This document shows positions 42,360 to 53,955 of a stretch of 64,000 nt of DNA, piece by piece. Every line of letters begins with the position of its first letter. The first letter of the stretch is position 1. The stretch is from Strigamia acuminata (taxonomy: Eukaryota > Arthropoda > Chilopoda > Geophilomorpha > Linotaeniidae), in NCBI GenBank assembly GCA_949358305.1, contig OX442315.1:16084427-16148426 (forward strand), read 5' to 3'. The position numbers and the translations under genes were made by a program. The notes beneath the pieces are model-generated. The model was given only the letters and a program-made list of their open reading frames with translations, ran no database searches and was not told where the DNA came from.

Positions 42360-45047
42360 TCACTGTTTATTCTTAACCGCATTCTGTACTGCTTTTTTGG
42401 CACGAACCATTTCCACTAAATCCTAAAAACAAAACAAAAAAACCATTAAAAACTACAAATCACACGACACAACCGCAACAACCAAAATCACCTTATATCG
42501 CTTCATGCAATCCTTTTTACTCCTACCAGGAAGACACTCCGCAATTCTATCCCACCGATCTGCAGTCGAACTCGGATAACTCTTCAACGCCTGCTCCAGC
42601 AGCCTCTGCTCTTCGGGGGTCCACGGAGCCAAATTAAGCCCGTGCTGCTCTGCCGGACAATCAAAACGCTCCGATATTTCCGATTCCTCTTTAACGCCCA
42701 CTGGTTGTGGTTTCTGCGTTTTTTCAAACTTATTGTACGCCTGTTTATTCACTTCGTCCTTCAACGTCGAATCCAATTTCTTCAGCTCTTTCGCCTTGAC
42801 CAGAACTTCTTTCGCGTTTCGCTTGATACCGGTCACCGTATGTTGATTTATATACCCAGCCACGACCTCCCATCTAGAAAATTAATCATTTTATAATTTA
42901 CATTTTGTTTCGAGTCACATTTTAACAACCTTTCGTTCGTTCCGGCCGGAAATAAATTGACAGCTTTAATGAGTAATTGCATGTCGTCGTGCGGCCATTT
43001 ATTTTTGTGACATGTTGTCGTGTTGTTTCCGCTGGATTTTTGAGTCGATGCGAACAGCTGTTGTTTTTCCTTATCTAGTTCCTTATTTAAATCTGAAATC
43101 TTAGAAAAATATCGAATTTTTTTTTTTTAGTTGTTCGCAAATTTCGCATTTACTCCGAATTTAATTTACCCGTTTGAGAAAATGCGTGCGACCGGTCGCG
43201 TCGTCGCAGTTGACTAATTGTTTATTCATGCTCTCGAGGCGCTCTAACGATAATAGTTCGCACAGTTTATCCAGTTCCGCCATGTGCCTGACGAGTTCGG
43301 AATCGTTTTTCACGTAGTAATTTTTATCCTAAAACGAAAAATCCAAATTTTAAATCGATAAAATTCGAATAGATAAATTTTAATTTCTACTTTGCACAAA
43401 GTTCGAAGAGCTTTTCGCTCCTTTTTCAAAGCTTTCTTGACGATTTCTTTCGCTTTACGACTCGCTTCGAGCTGTAAATATTTTTAAAAAATTACAAAAT
43501 CGAATATAAATCAAATAAAAACAAGAAATACTTGAGCTCGAGCTTCTTGTTCCTCCTTTTCCTTCACTTTTCGTTCTGCTTCGAGCGCTTCGAATCGAAT
43601 CTGAATATTTTAATTAAAAAATTAATAAACTTAATCGATTTATTCAATTTTGTGCGTCAAACCTTTTCCTCTTCCGCAGCTTTTGCTTTGATGGCGTCTT
43701 GACGAGCCATTTTGTAGGCCAGTTTCTTTTGTTTTTCGTCTTCTTTGAATTTCTGTATTCGGGGATCGGAATTGTAAGCATTATCTGGAAATATTATCAA
43801 TGTTTATCAATTTTTATTATGTATTTTTCATTTTTTTATTTTTAATTATTACCGACTAATTGTCTGATTCGAGTCATTTCTTCCTTCTTCCGTTTGAGTC
43901 TGGCGGCTTTGTTTTGCTTTTCGATCCAACGTCGCTCTTCGCGACTGATTTAAAAATTAAAAATTATAAAAACAATTATATATTAAAATAAATCAAATAT
44001 TTTTCTTACTTTTCCCCTTTCTCCTTCTCTTCCTCGTCCAAATACGAAAACTCTCGCCACGAGTCAAAATTATACCAAAACGAATAAAAAGAATCAACGT
44101 CGTTCATATCCGTTGATATATCTCCTAATTTAGGAACGGGCTGCTTAAGTGACCATCTATAAATACAAACATGAAATATACATTTTTAAATACAACAAAA
44201 TCATTTCAAACCTCGAATTTTGATCAAAAACGTCGGAAAATAATTCAAAAAACGAATCCTTCGACGTGTTATTCGAAGATGGTATAGAATTATCGAATTC
44301 AGGATCGATACTATCGAATGCTCTCCTTTTAGCAGTATTTCCTAACGTTTCAAAAGCTAAAAAAAAAAGTTAAAAAAATTAATTACCAACAGAAAAATTC
44401 AATTATTTCAAATTACCCTTCGTAATACACGAGAAATAATCGTCATCAGTGTCTAGAACATTTTCACCCGCATTTCTACGTTTGTCAGGATGATGCCTTA
44501 AAACAATTTTCCTATCTGAAATTAATTTTAAAAAAAGATAAAATTAATTAAAATAAAATTATCAAAAATTCGAATATATTTACAAGCTTTTTTAATCACG
44601 TCATCGCTAGCTTTATTTCGTAACGATCTGAGTCCTAAAACTGCGTAATGGTCTTGATTCTATAACGTTTTTTTGGTTTATATTTGAAAATTTAAATTAT
44701 TTCTTGGGTTGAATTCTATTTACTTTCCAATCTTTGGGGTCGAGACTTCGCAGGTAATCGATATCGTGTTCAATTTCAATGTCGCTTGATTCTTCCCCAT
44801 CGGCTTCGCTAGATTCCGAGTTATCGGCAGATGATTGATGACGTAATTGCCGAGAATGATGTAAAGCAAACCACTTTCCTACGGGCTCCACATTCGCTAA
44901 AACCGGCGCTGAAAGAACGAAATAACGAATTAATTGAAAAAATTAATCCCAAAAAGCCGTTTGCACTTTAATTTTACCGGATAACTTAGCGTATACTTCT
45001 GTCTCGTCATCTTGGGCTGCAGTTGGCAGCGTTAAAATCGTTACCAT
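42360..45047 (-). CDS. DNAJC2: DnaJ homologue subfamily C member 2 (zuotin/ZRF1/MPP11)
   Basis: DNAJC2 is the J-protein of the ribosome-associated complex, stimulating Hsp70 at the peptide exit tunnel; it also acts on chromatin through its SANT domains. Fourteen exons: 45047-44978, 44908-44724, 44659-44584, 44515-44417, 44356-44212, 44156-44010, 43944-43853, 43784-43663, 43600-43532, 43471-43391, 43328-43170, 43099-42930, 42873-42492 and 42422-42360. [16 protein letters not shown] opens the J domain, and the HPD motif is present (LRHHPDK). [20 protein letters not shown] is the zuotin signature, followed by charged helices, then two SANT domains ([20 protein letters not shown] and [17 protein letters not shown]...KKDCMKRYK). 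The end is a Lys-rich tail. All junction phases agree. The two short SANT-end relics at 31.4 and 34.5 kb derive from this gene. Confidence 0.96.
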
Positions 45048-45356
45048 GTCTTTACAATCGTTTTTCTTCCCCGGAAAGATGGATGAGAAGCGTGGAGACA
45101 ATAACAGCGGTAACCATGCGATTTCTCCGCATCTAATCCAACATGTCTTCCGTTTATCGCCGCCTGGTGCGAGTTTTCACAACTGTATCAAATAACAATG
45201 ATGGCACATGAATAAAAGCCATAGTTAAGAAACAATTCGCTGCATAAAACAGAATTTAATTTTTTGGAAGAGATTATTTATTTTATTTCATTTTATTTTC
45301 ACGTTGCTTTTATTTTATTTCATCTTTAAATAATATATTTCAAAAATCACTCGTAA
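45048..45356. promoter_or_regulatory. Divergent promoter region between DNAJC2 and importin beta-1 genes
   Basis: 309 bp separate the start codons of two head-to-head genes. Both 5' UTRs and promoters must lie here or nearby. AT-rich towards the importin side; no strong consensus element stands out. Confidence 0.5.
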
Positions 45357-48300
45357 ATGGACTTGATAGACGTTTTGGAAAAAGTAGCTTCGTCTGGTAA
45401 CCGGAAGTGAAAAATATTTATTTATTTATTTCATTTATTTCTTTTTGATTTAATATTTAGATGCATCTGAATCAAAAAATGCTAAATGTATTTTACAAGA
45501 AGCGACTGAAAATATGAGACAAATGGTAATTGTTGATAATAATGTTTTTTGTCCATTTAAAAAACGGAAATATTTTGAAGACGACCAGGTTACATGAATT
45601 GCAGGAAAAAATTCTGACGAAACTATCCGATGTAATGTACGAAAGCGTGAGTGGGAACCAGACGAGTGAGAAGTTGTCACGTGTTGCTGGGTTGCAGTTA
45701 GCTAGCGCTCTCACGTCCACCAATACGCGCGTCAAAAATGCCTGTCACGAGCGATGGTTGTCATTTAGAAAGAGTGTTCGAGATCATATTAAAAAAAATG
45801 TAAGTGGGGTGATAATAATAGATATGTTTTAGATTTTTAATGTTTTATTTTGTGTTTGTTTGGTTGGTTTGTTGTAGATTCTTGCGTCGCTTAGTTTGAG
45901 GAATAATTCGAACAAGCCTGTGATGCTGCTTGATTTGGATGCTCAGTGTCCTCATCCCGCGGCTGTTTTGTGCACTGTTTATATAGCTTTTGTGGAATTG
46001 CCTTGTGGTTTGTGGCCCGAGTTGTTGCCAACACTTATTGATAATGTTACGAATAAAAGCAGCACGGAGTTGATGAGATTGACAGCGTTAGAAACGATCG
46101 GTTTTTTAAATCAAAGAATTGTAAGTATGGCTGAAGAATTTATCAGAATTATCAAAAATCATCAAAAATCATCAAAAATCATCAAAAATTATCAAAAATT
46201 ATAAAATATCTTCAAAAAGCATCAAAAATCATCAAAAATTATCAAAATTATCAAATATCATCAAATATCTTCAAAAATTATCAAGAATTATCAAAAATTT
46301 TGAAATATTATCAATAAATATAAAAATTATCATTAATTTACAAAAATTATTAAAAATTTACAAAATTCACCAAAAATTTACAAAATTCACCAAAAATTTA
46401 CAAAATTTACCAAAAATTTACAAAATTCACCAAAAATTTACAAAATTCACCAAAAATTTACAAAAATTACCAAAAAATTACCAAAAATTAGTCAAAATCA
46501 GTCAAAACTTTTATCAAGAGGGTTCCTATTAGGAGACCCATTGACCAGTTGGTATGCCACTAATTTCATTTCAATCACAAATTTATTACAGGAACCAGAA
46601 GTGATAGATAAACAACTTAGTAAACTCTTCCGAGCTGTTTTTCACGCAATGAGACAAAAGAGGTAAAAACTTGCTACGTTTCTTTATACATATATTAAAT
46701 ATGTGTGATTAATAATTATTAAGTATTTCAGTGTAAAATTGAATGAAGCAGCTGCTATTACATTGAAGAAATCAATTAGAGCAATGCGATTGCTGTTTAC
46801 GAATGAAGACGACAGATTCCTTATGATGCACGCACTTTACAAGACGATAAAGGCGCGAAAATATAACACGACTGCCTCTGTTGGCTCGATAGCAGGTCTC
46901 GAGTGCCTTGAAATGGTTGTATCTACATACTATAAGTTTGTAGCGCCGTGCTTAGAGAAAGATTTACTAAATGTGAGCAAAACTCTCTACTGGATTTACC
47001 ATTAAGGCAGGGTTGTCTGTGCTGGTGCTGCCGACAACAAAAAGCAGCTCTCTTGGCAATGCCGCCTTTAATAAGTGCAAAACAATGCTGTTTTTCCACT
47101 TTTTGGGCATTTGCGCTACTATAGTAGCGCAAATGCACGTTTTAGTTATTTATGACATCGTAAACGATACTATATTGTGCAGTATTAAAAGCCAATTAAA
47201 AATGACAAAAATGTTTAAAAGTATTAAAAATTGATCAAACAATCAATCACCGATCGTTCGAATAACCGGTGTTCCAATAATCGATGCTCTACTGCATATA
47301 ACTTAGGAACAGCACGTTTGGCAAGTAGTTAGGGGCACAAACGTCTAAATCAGGGCTAGACTGGGAACAAATTTACTACCGGGAAATCTGGATAGGTCGG
47401 GCCACGGGAACAAATTTATACTGGGAAATCTGGACAGATCGGGCCACATCAAAAGGAAAAAAATCCACAGCGTCATGGGCCACCGGGAAATTCCTGTTAT
47501 TTATTTATTAATGTCACTCCCAAGGAGTAAAGGATACGGGATAATTAGACATTCATTTGTTCATTAAGAATATACATGGGGAGGCGTCTGTGGAGGTGCC
47601 TACAATGGGAGATGCATTTTGAGGCCAAGTGGTCAAAGATGGTGGATCGCAAGTGGTCTGGTAAATCGTTCCACATGGAGATACAGCAGTACGGGAACGA
47701 ATTGGCCAGGAATTTATCTACAATTAAGTGGTATGAATGTTGATTTTGAATCGGCGGCGTTGAGAGGTCCGGGTAGTCCCATCCGGGTGGTAATAACTAG
47801 AAATGAAGTGAGCTGGATGGTTGATATTACGAACGGCGTCCGCGATGGTCGAGAGGTCGTACAGGCGCAGGAGGTTATTAAAGGTTAAGATCTTGTGTTT
47901 GTTGACCGTAGATGTAACGTGGGATCTGCGGGGAATTTTGAAAGCAATGCAGAGGATGAGATTATAAGCTATTCTAAGTGGGGTCTTGTAGCGGTTTGGA
48001 GAAGAGTTCCAGTAAGAGGAGGCATAAGTAGGGTAGATTTTCCCCTTTATGAATTTCAGGGTCTCATAACATGAAAGAACTTTGCGCAAGTGTTTAATTA
48101 GGTAAGCTGTTCTATTCAGGAATTTAACAAGTTTGTTAATATGGGGGGGGGGGGGCGAAAGTCAAGTGAGAATAGAACGACAGATCGAGGACGATTATGG
48201 ATGGGGTTGAGTTGGAAGTAGGAATACTTAAACTCTTAGAAAAAGTGAGTTATTCGGTCTTATCAGGGTTACAGTACGCATGTCATGAGCGGTGTACCAA

Positions 48301-51300
48301 TCATTCCGGAGGGTTAAATTAGATAGAGGTAAACGGATCAGAGGCGGTGGTGGGAGAACAGGTAGTGCGGGAGAGAAAGTTGTCGTCCACATATGAACGA
48401 ATATTCGAAATAGGTGGGATTTCTAGAATTCAAGACAAGGAATTATAAAACATGGGGCCAGTAACCGTGCCCTGGATGACACCACGATCGGAGGAAAATG
48501 GAGTGCATGAGGAGTCGTGTAAGATGTGGAAGATGCGGCCAGCAAAGAGATTAGTTTAATAGCAATGGGGCCAATTGACTGGTTGCGAAGAGAGTTTAAG
48601 ACTTACAGTAAGATTGGGTTGGGTGTCGAAAGCTTTAGAAACGTCCGTTTTGGCAATATGTAGGTATTGTCAGCGGGGTAGGTGGGAGAGAAGAGATGGG
48701 TTGATAATTTATAATTGAGTCTCTGGCCCCGCTTTTGAAGAGAGGGGTAATGACGGAATGTTTCCAAACACTGGGGTAAAACGAGGTGTGAATGATGGAA
48801 CTAAAAATGTTCGAGAGGGGTAAGAGAGGCCAGTCCAGCACTGCTATCAATAATTCTACAGTATTGGTTAAATCTGACATAATATAATAACTTTGAAACA
48901 TATTTCTGTAAGTTGATTGTATTTAAAAATTATCCTGTTTGCAGGTATTGCTGACCTACATTAATTGCAATGACAGTGATGTGAGAAGGAAAACTATTGA
49001 GATTTGGATTTCTATTTGTCAACAAGAGAAAGATTTACATCAGGCTAGGGAAATGCAAAAGGAATTTCAAAGTAAGATATTTGTTGGTGCAGGGGACAAG
49101 ATGAAAACGAATGATTTTCCGAACATGACCTGTTTGGACCTCGTTAAGAAGTCTGCAACCGAGCTGGTGCAGATGTTGTTCAAGGCGATTGCTCGGCAGC
49201 CTGAATTGAATTCAGACACTGACAATGGCAGCTGTAATCGCTCCATATATGCAGCATGTCACTGTTTGTTGTTAATTACTTATTGCTGTGAAGAAGAAAT
49301 TCTCAATTGTGTTTTGAATTTTGTCAAGGAAAATATTGAAAATGATGACTGGAAGTATTGTGTGGCTGCAATGAAAGTTTTTGGTAATTTTAGAGAAATT
49401 TTTCCAAATTTCTGGCGGTATTTTTAACACTAGAATGGCCGGAATTTCCCCCTACCTAGAACGGCTAAAACCAGTCATAATGACCCATTGAGAAAATAAT
49501 ACATACATGTATACAGGCATTTATAGATATAGATTAATCGTCTGTATCAGAGAACCGTTACCAGATCTATCCAAAATTGCATGTGTCTGAAATCAAATTT
49601 TCCTTTTTTTTTCACTTTTAATAAAAATGCCACGTTTGCTGATTTATGATGTAAAGCATCACAAATCAGCTAAAGTCTCGCCGTTCTAGTGTTAAACAAA
49701 GTGGCTACATTCATTTACAGTCGCGAAAAAATATATCGCGAATCCAGAAATCGCGAAAAAAGCAATCGCGAATCCATAAAACGCGAATTTGTTACACCGT
49801 TGGACCTAGTGTCGCGAATACGGACTTACCCCTTGTAAGAAAAAAGAAGATAGACATGCATTGATGAAACAACCAACATCAATAGATTTCAACCAATCAC
49901 AGCATGTCATTAAATTAATATGTTCATGTCGGACCTGAATGTAGTCACTGCCATTTTTAAAAACTGCGAGACGAAAACTAACAGTCATAACTTGCATTTA
50001 GGGTGTGTTCTCAAAGGTCCTAATTTCAATAAATTAAAGGATATTGTATATTTTGTGCTATCTCACTTGCCGAGACTTCTGAGCGATGATAATGTCCGAG
50101 TGAAACGTTCCACTGCAGCTGCAATCAGAAGCTTGTGCGAGGGACGAGGAACCATTACTGAAATTGTTTATTCGGAACCACAACTAAAAACTATACTGTT
50201 TTTGCTCATTAACATGTTGGATGAAGAAATAGAAACTGCATTCATCGGTTGCGAAGCACTTCAAAATTGGTGTTACAACGCTAACACCCAATACTTTGCT
50301 ATAGAACATTATGAAGTAATAATCAATAAAAACGGATTGACTAAATATCTGGAGTTAATTGTAAACAAGTTGTTAGAGAAAATGCTAGTAAAAAAGTAAA
50401 AACTAAAAAAAATTTAAAATATATACAGGGTGAACAAAAAGTCTGTATCTTTACTTAATATTTCTGAAAGTGTTGACAATGCATCTAATCTAATGATGGC
50501 AAAGTACTAAAGTTGGGTGAGGCAATCTTTTGGTGACCCGAAATTTGACCTTGGGATGTTCCTTCAAGGTCATTGAGAAATTATCTCGGAAACCGCTAGA
50601 GATAGACAGAAATTTCCAATTGTAAACTTGTAGAGCAACATTTGTTTAGTCTAAAAATGACTAATTCTCAAATCTTTTGTACTAAAATTTTTTAAGAAAA
50701 TCGCAATAGAAAAAGTAGTTTTGAAAAGAAAAAATCATAAAAAAATTCAGTTTTCTACCCATATCTCTGCAACGGTGCCAGATATGCAAATCCCGACCAA
50801 GGAAATCGATTTTTTGGGTCATTTTACGTCTAATCAGCACGTTTTTGGCAGTTTTTCAATTTTGGCCATGTTATCTTTTGACTTGTCTACTTTTTGAATT
50901 GCGATTTTCTTAAAAATTTTTAGTACAAAAGATTTGAGAATTAGTCATCTTTAGACTACACAAATGTTGCTCTACAAGTTTACAATTGGAAATTTGTGTC
51001 TATCTCTAACGGTTTCCGAGATAATTTCCCAATGACCTTGAAGGAACATCCCAAGGTCAAATTTCGGGTCACCAACAGATTGCCCCCACCCAACTTTAGT
51101 ACTTTGCCATCATTAGATTAGAAGCATTGTCAGCACTTTCAGAAATATTAAGTAAAGATACAGACTTTTTGTTCACCCTGTATAATTGATGCATTTAAAG
51201 GTTCTGTGTACCAAAGAACATACCATAAAGTTTCAAATTGCGGCCCCGGCATTTATTTATTTTTTGGACTCGGCGCCTATTTGAATCCCGGCGCTTATTC

Positions 51301-53678
51301 GAGCCTATCAGAACGCCATTTTGAAGGTTTTCAGTAGCCACTTAAACTTCACATCGTTCTTTGAATGCATCTACATTTTAATAAATATAATTTTAAAGTG
51401 AGTTTCCATTTCCTTTTTTCTTTCCAGGTATGTGGAAAATGAAGTTCGTAATTACATCTATTGTACATTAGAAATCATTTTGGAACAAAGCATTAAAGTC
51501 ATTGAAACAGAACATTGAATTATATTCTTAAATTAGAAATGTGGACGTTTAATATTGTTTGTATAGTAAATTTTACAGCAATATACCTCAAAAACAGTCC
51601 ACATTACCCCATAATGACACATTGTTTTAATCGATCTTTTGTTCGTTTGCTTGTAGGATCATTACTGCGTAGTAAAAGGCGTAATAGACAAAGTTTTAAA
51701 CATGTTTGAAGATTTTATATTCGAAATGAATGATGTTGACAAAGAGTGTTTTATTCAACAGAACGATCATATAACGACTCTTGTTCTATCTAGTTTAAAG
51801 GTATTTTTAGTTAAGCTCAAAGTCGTGATAAACAATTATATTCCAAACATTCTTTAAGTCTCTCTTCACAAAACTTAAACCTGAAGACTCAGAAGAAAGG
51901 GCTGATAAGATAATGATAATTTGTGATATGTTAGGCAGAATTGACACAATCAGCAATATCAACACAAGGATTGAAATTCTTGAAATTATTTCAGTTATAG
52001 CTAATGGTATGTACGCACCAAGTATAATGTGTCCAGCACAAAATGAATAATGTATACTGTGTGGTCCAGATGCACATTTACAAACTGCAGGAGCTTCAGG
52101 AATCCCTGTTCTGATTTTGTGGCCACGAATGACTAATAGATGTTAGTTTGATTTGTTTCGCTTTGTTTGACCCAGTTAAGTTGAGCGCAATCTGAGTAAG
52201 GAACTTGCCTTTTTGGTTAATAATTCTGTTATATGCATGAGTCACTCCTGGCCACAAAGAATATTGAAGCGCCTGTAGTTTGTAAACATGGTCACCCCAA
52301 CTACATGTAATCTGGAATGATTAATGCAGAACTGCCCATCTACCATTTTAAACAATATTTTCCTGTAAGACAACATTTAAATTTACCTACAGTTTTGAAG
52401 GGCAGCATATCGTATGGATCTGTATTTAAACAATTTTGATTCTTAAGATCTTAACTACAGTATAATCTGAGTGTTCTCTGGACATTGTGCCGTCCGGAAA
52501 GCTATCCGGACCGGTTTGTTGAGACCCAACCTATACCCAGCAATGTTAAATGCCCACCCTCAACCATACAGCCTCTTAGTCCAAACAAATTTCTGGGACT
52601 AGTCCTATGTCCGGACCATGTACACTATATGATGACGAAACTAAAATTACAGCATTTCAAGAGAATTTCATCAAATATATGGCTGATGTAAATTCTATTC
52701 TTGTAAATGAATTGCGTTCTGACAAACTTAATGATAATGATCTCAATGATGATGATCTGGTGAGAAATTAAAAAAAAAATTAAAATTAAAATTAAAATTT
52801 TAAATTTTTTTATTTTAGGCTTATAAAGCTGTTCTTTTAACGACCAGTGTTGTCTGCCAAGCTCTTGGACAACAGTTTTTGCCATTTAGTGATGATATAT
52901 TGAATATATTGATCGTAAAGTTTACAATTTTTGATTTCAGTAGCAGCAATGAACTAATGATAAATTTTCGCCATTTCTGTGCAACATTTAGTGTAGTTGT
53001 GACTGCAATAAAATGTCCGTTCAACCAAATGTTCTATCGGTAATGGCTGATATAGCGCAAGAAATTGGTGTAAATTTTCATGACCATGTAAAAAGTGTTG
53101 TGCCAATAGTTTTACAAGTAATTCCAGATGTGTGGCGAAACTTGAGTTTAACAGACGATGTAAATGACTGATAAAAAATGGTAAAAGCCTTACTTTTTAT
53201 TCATTTATTTACCTAGCTGGCTACGAAATTGTTTGTCAAGGAATTAAGAAGATCTGTTTTAAAAATTTGTAATACCCTCGTGGAAACATTTCAAAATGAC
53301 AACACGTTGAACTGTAAGTTGTGTCTCCAACCAGCGCGGAATGTGCGAGATTTCGCGAGATCTGACGCAAATTTCACGATGTTTGACGAGATTGAATGAG
53401 ATTTTGCGCGATATTTGCCGAGATTGAATTAGATTTTGTAATATTTCGCTAAATTGCATGCGATTTTATGATATTTAATTAAACCCCATGAGATTTCGCG
53501 ATATTTTGCAATATTTAACTAAATCCCACGAGATTTCGCGAGATGTGATGCGAGAATTTGTCTCGTGAAATCGTTTCTCAAGTATTACTATATCACAAAC
53601 TTGGTTAATTTTTAATTTTCTTCTGCAGTGGAAATTGACTTGTTGAAAAAGTTGCGCAAGAAAATTGTACCAATTTAA
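45357..53678 (+). CDS. KPNB1: Importin subunit beta-1 (karyopherin beta-1), divergent
   Basis: Importin beta-1 carries cargo through nuclear pores and is released by Ran-GTP. Sixteen exons with matching phases: 45357-45396, 45461-45525, 45581-45799, 45878-46120, 46592-46662, 46732-46972, 48945-49383, 50002-50395, 51428-51497, 51657-51800, 51859-52006, 52653-52759, 52819-52914, 52992-53159, 53217-53313 and 53629-53678. The 862-residue product is nearly the usual 876 and is collinear with HEAT repeats of the human protein: WPELLPTLIDNVTNKSSTEL, LTALETIGFLNQ, AMKVFGCVLKGPN, ELIVNKLLE, NVLSVMADIAQEIGVNF. Identity is low for so conserved a protein, and the final roughly 100 residues of human importin beta-1 are replaced by a short Lys-rich end. 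Exon 9 uses a weak donor (AAA|GTCATT) but gives the correct alignment. It may be a fast-evolving paralogue. Confidence 0.85.
46131..46510. repeat. Minisatellite in importin beta-1 intron 4
   Basis: Two adjoining arrays: ATCAAAAATC/T units of about 10 bp (46140-46320), then ACAAAATTCACCAAAAATTT units of 20 bp (46360-46460). Confidence 0.93.
47495..48895 (-). mobile_element. Decayed non-LTR (LINE) retrotransposon in importin beta-1 intron 6
   Basis: On the minus strand, fragments of a reverse transcriptase appear in successive frames. FYPSVWKHSVITPLFKSGA followed by a NYQPISSLP box lies near 48790-48710. GVIQGTVTGPMFY and a YVDDN active-site box lie near 48490-48375. A C-terminal part is open at 48089-47724. 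The frames are broken by stops and indels, so it is inactive and 5'-truncated. Jockey- or RTE-like clades are possible. Confidence 0.75.
49428..49691. mobile_element. piggyBac-like MITE in importin beta-1 intron 7
   Basis: 264 bp with inverted ends CACTAGAA(T/C)GGC, flanked on both sides by TTAA (49424-49427 and 49692-49695), the piggyBac target. No ORF. Confidence 0.8.
50426..51180. mobile_element. Palindromic 755-bp MITE in importin beta-1 intron 8
   Basis: Arms of nearly 290 bp (50426-50712 and about 50890-51180) are inverted copies, starting CAGGGTGAACAAAAAGTCTG and flanked by TA. The central 170 bp are unpaired. No transposase ORF. TA flanks suggest the Tc1/mariner superfamily. Confidence 0.88.
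53330..53560. repeat. Degenerate GAGATTTCGCGATAT repeats in the last importin intron
   Basis: Irregular units around (G/C)GAGATTT(C/T)GCG(A/C)GAT, spaced 20-40 bp, fill most of this intron. Possibly a decayed minisatellite. Confidence 0.7.
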
Positions 53679-53955
53679 TTTTTTTTTTTTAAATATAAAA
53701 AATATTGTTCAATTGTATTTTATAAAAAATAAAAATAGAAAACTCAACACAAACCAACCTGTCCATCCCTACATCTTCACACACTCGAGAGTTAAAAAGA
53801 AAACAGACAAAACACAACACAACGACTTCTCATTTGTGATTTTATTTATACAAACTCGTCATTTTACATATTCTAACATTACATTTCATTCAACATATAT
53901 ACAAAAAATATTTCAATTGAGCAAAACCCAACATTTCTGTTTACATAATTAGATA
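53679..53955. other. Convergent 3' region
   Basis: 277 bp between the stops of importin beta-1 (+) and TBC1D30 (-). AT-rich, both 3' UTRs, nothing else seen. Confidence 0.6.

Noticed and set aside
53665-53952. 95-codon plus-strand ORF after the importin stop
   Set aside because: AT-rich convergent UTR sequence with Phe/Ile/Asn/Lys bias and no similarity.
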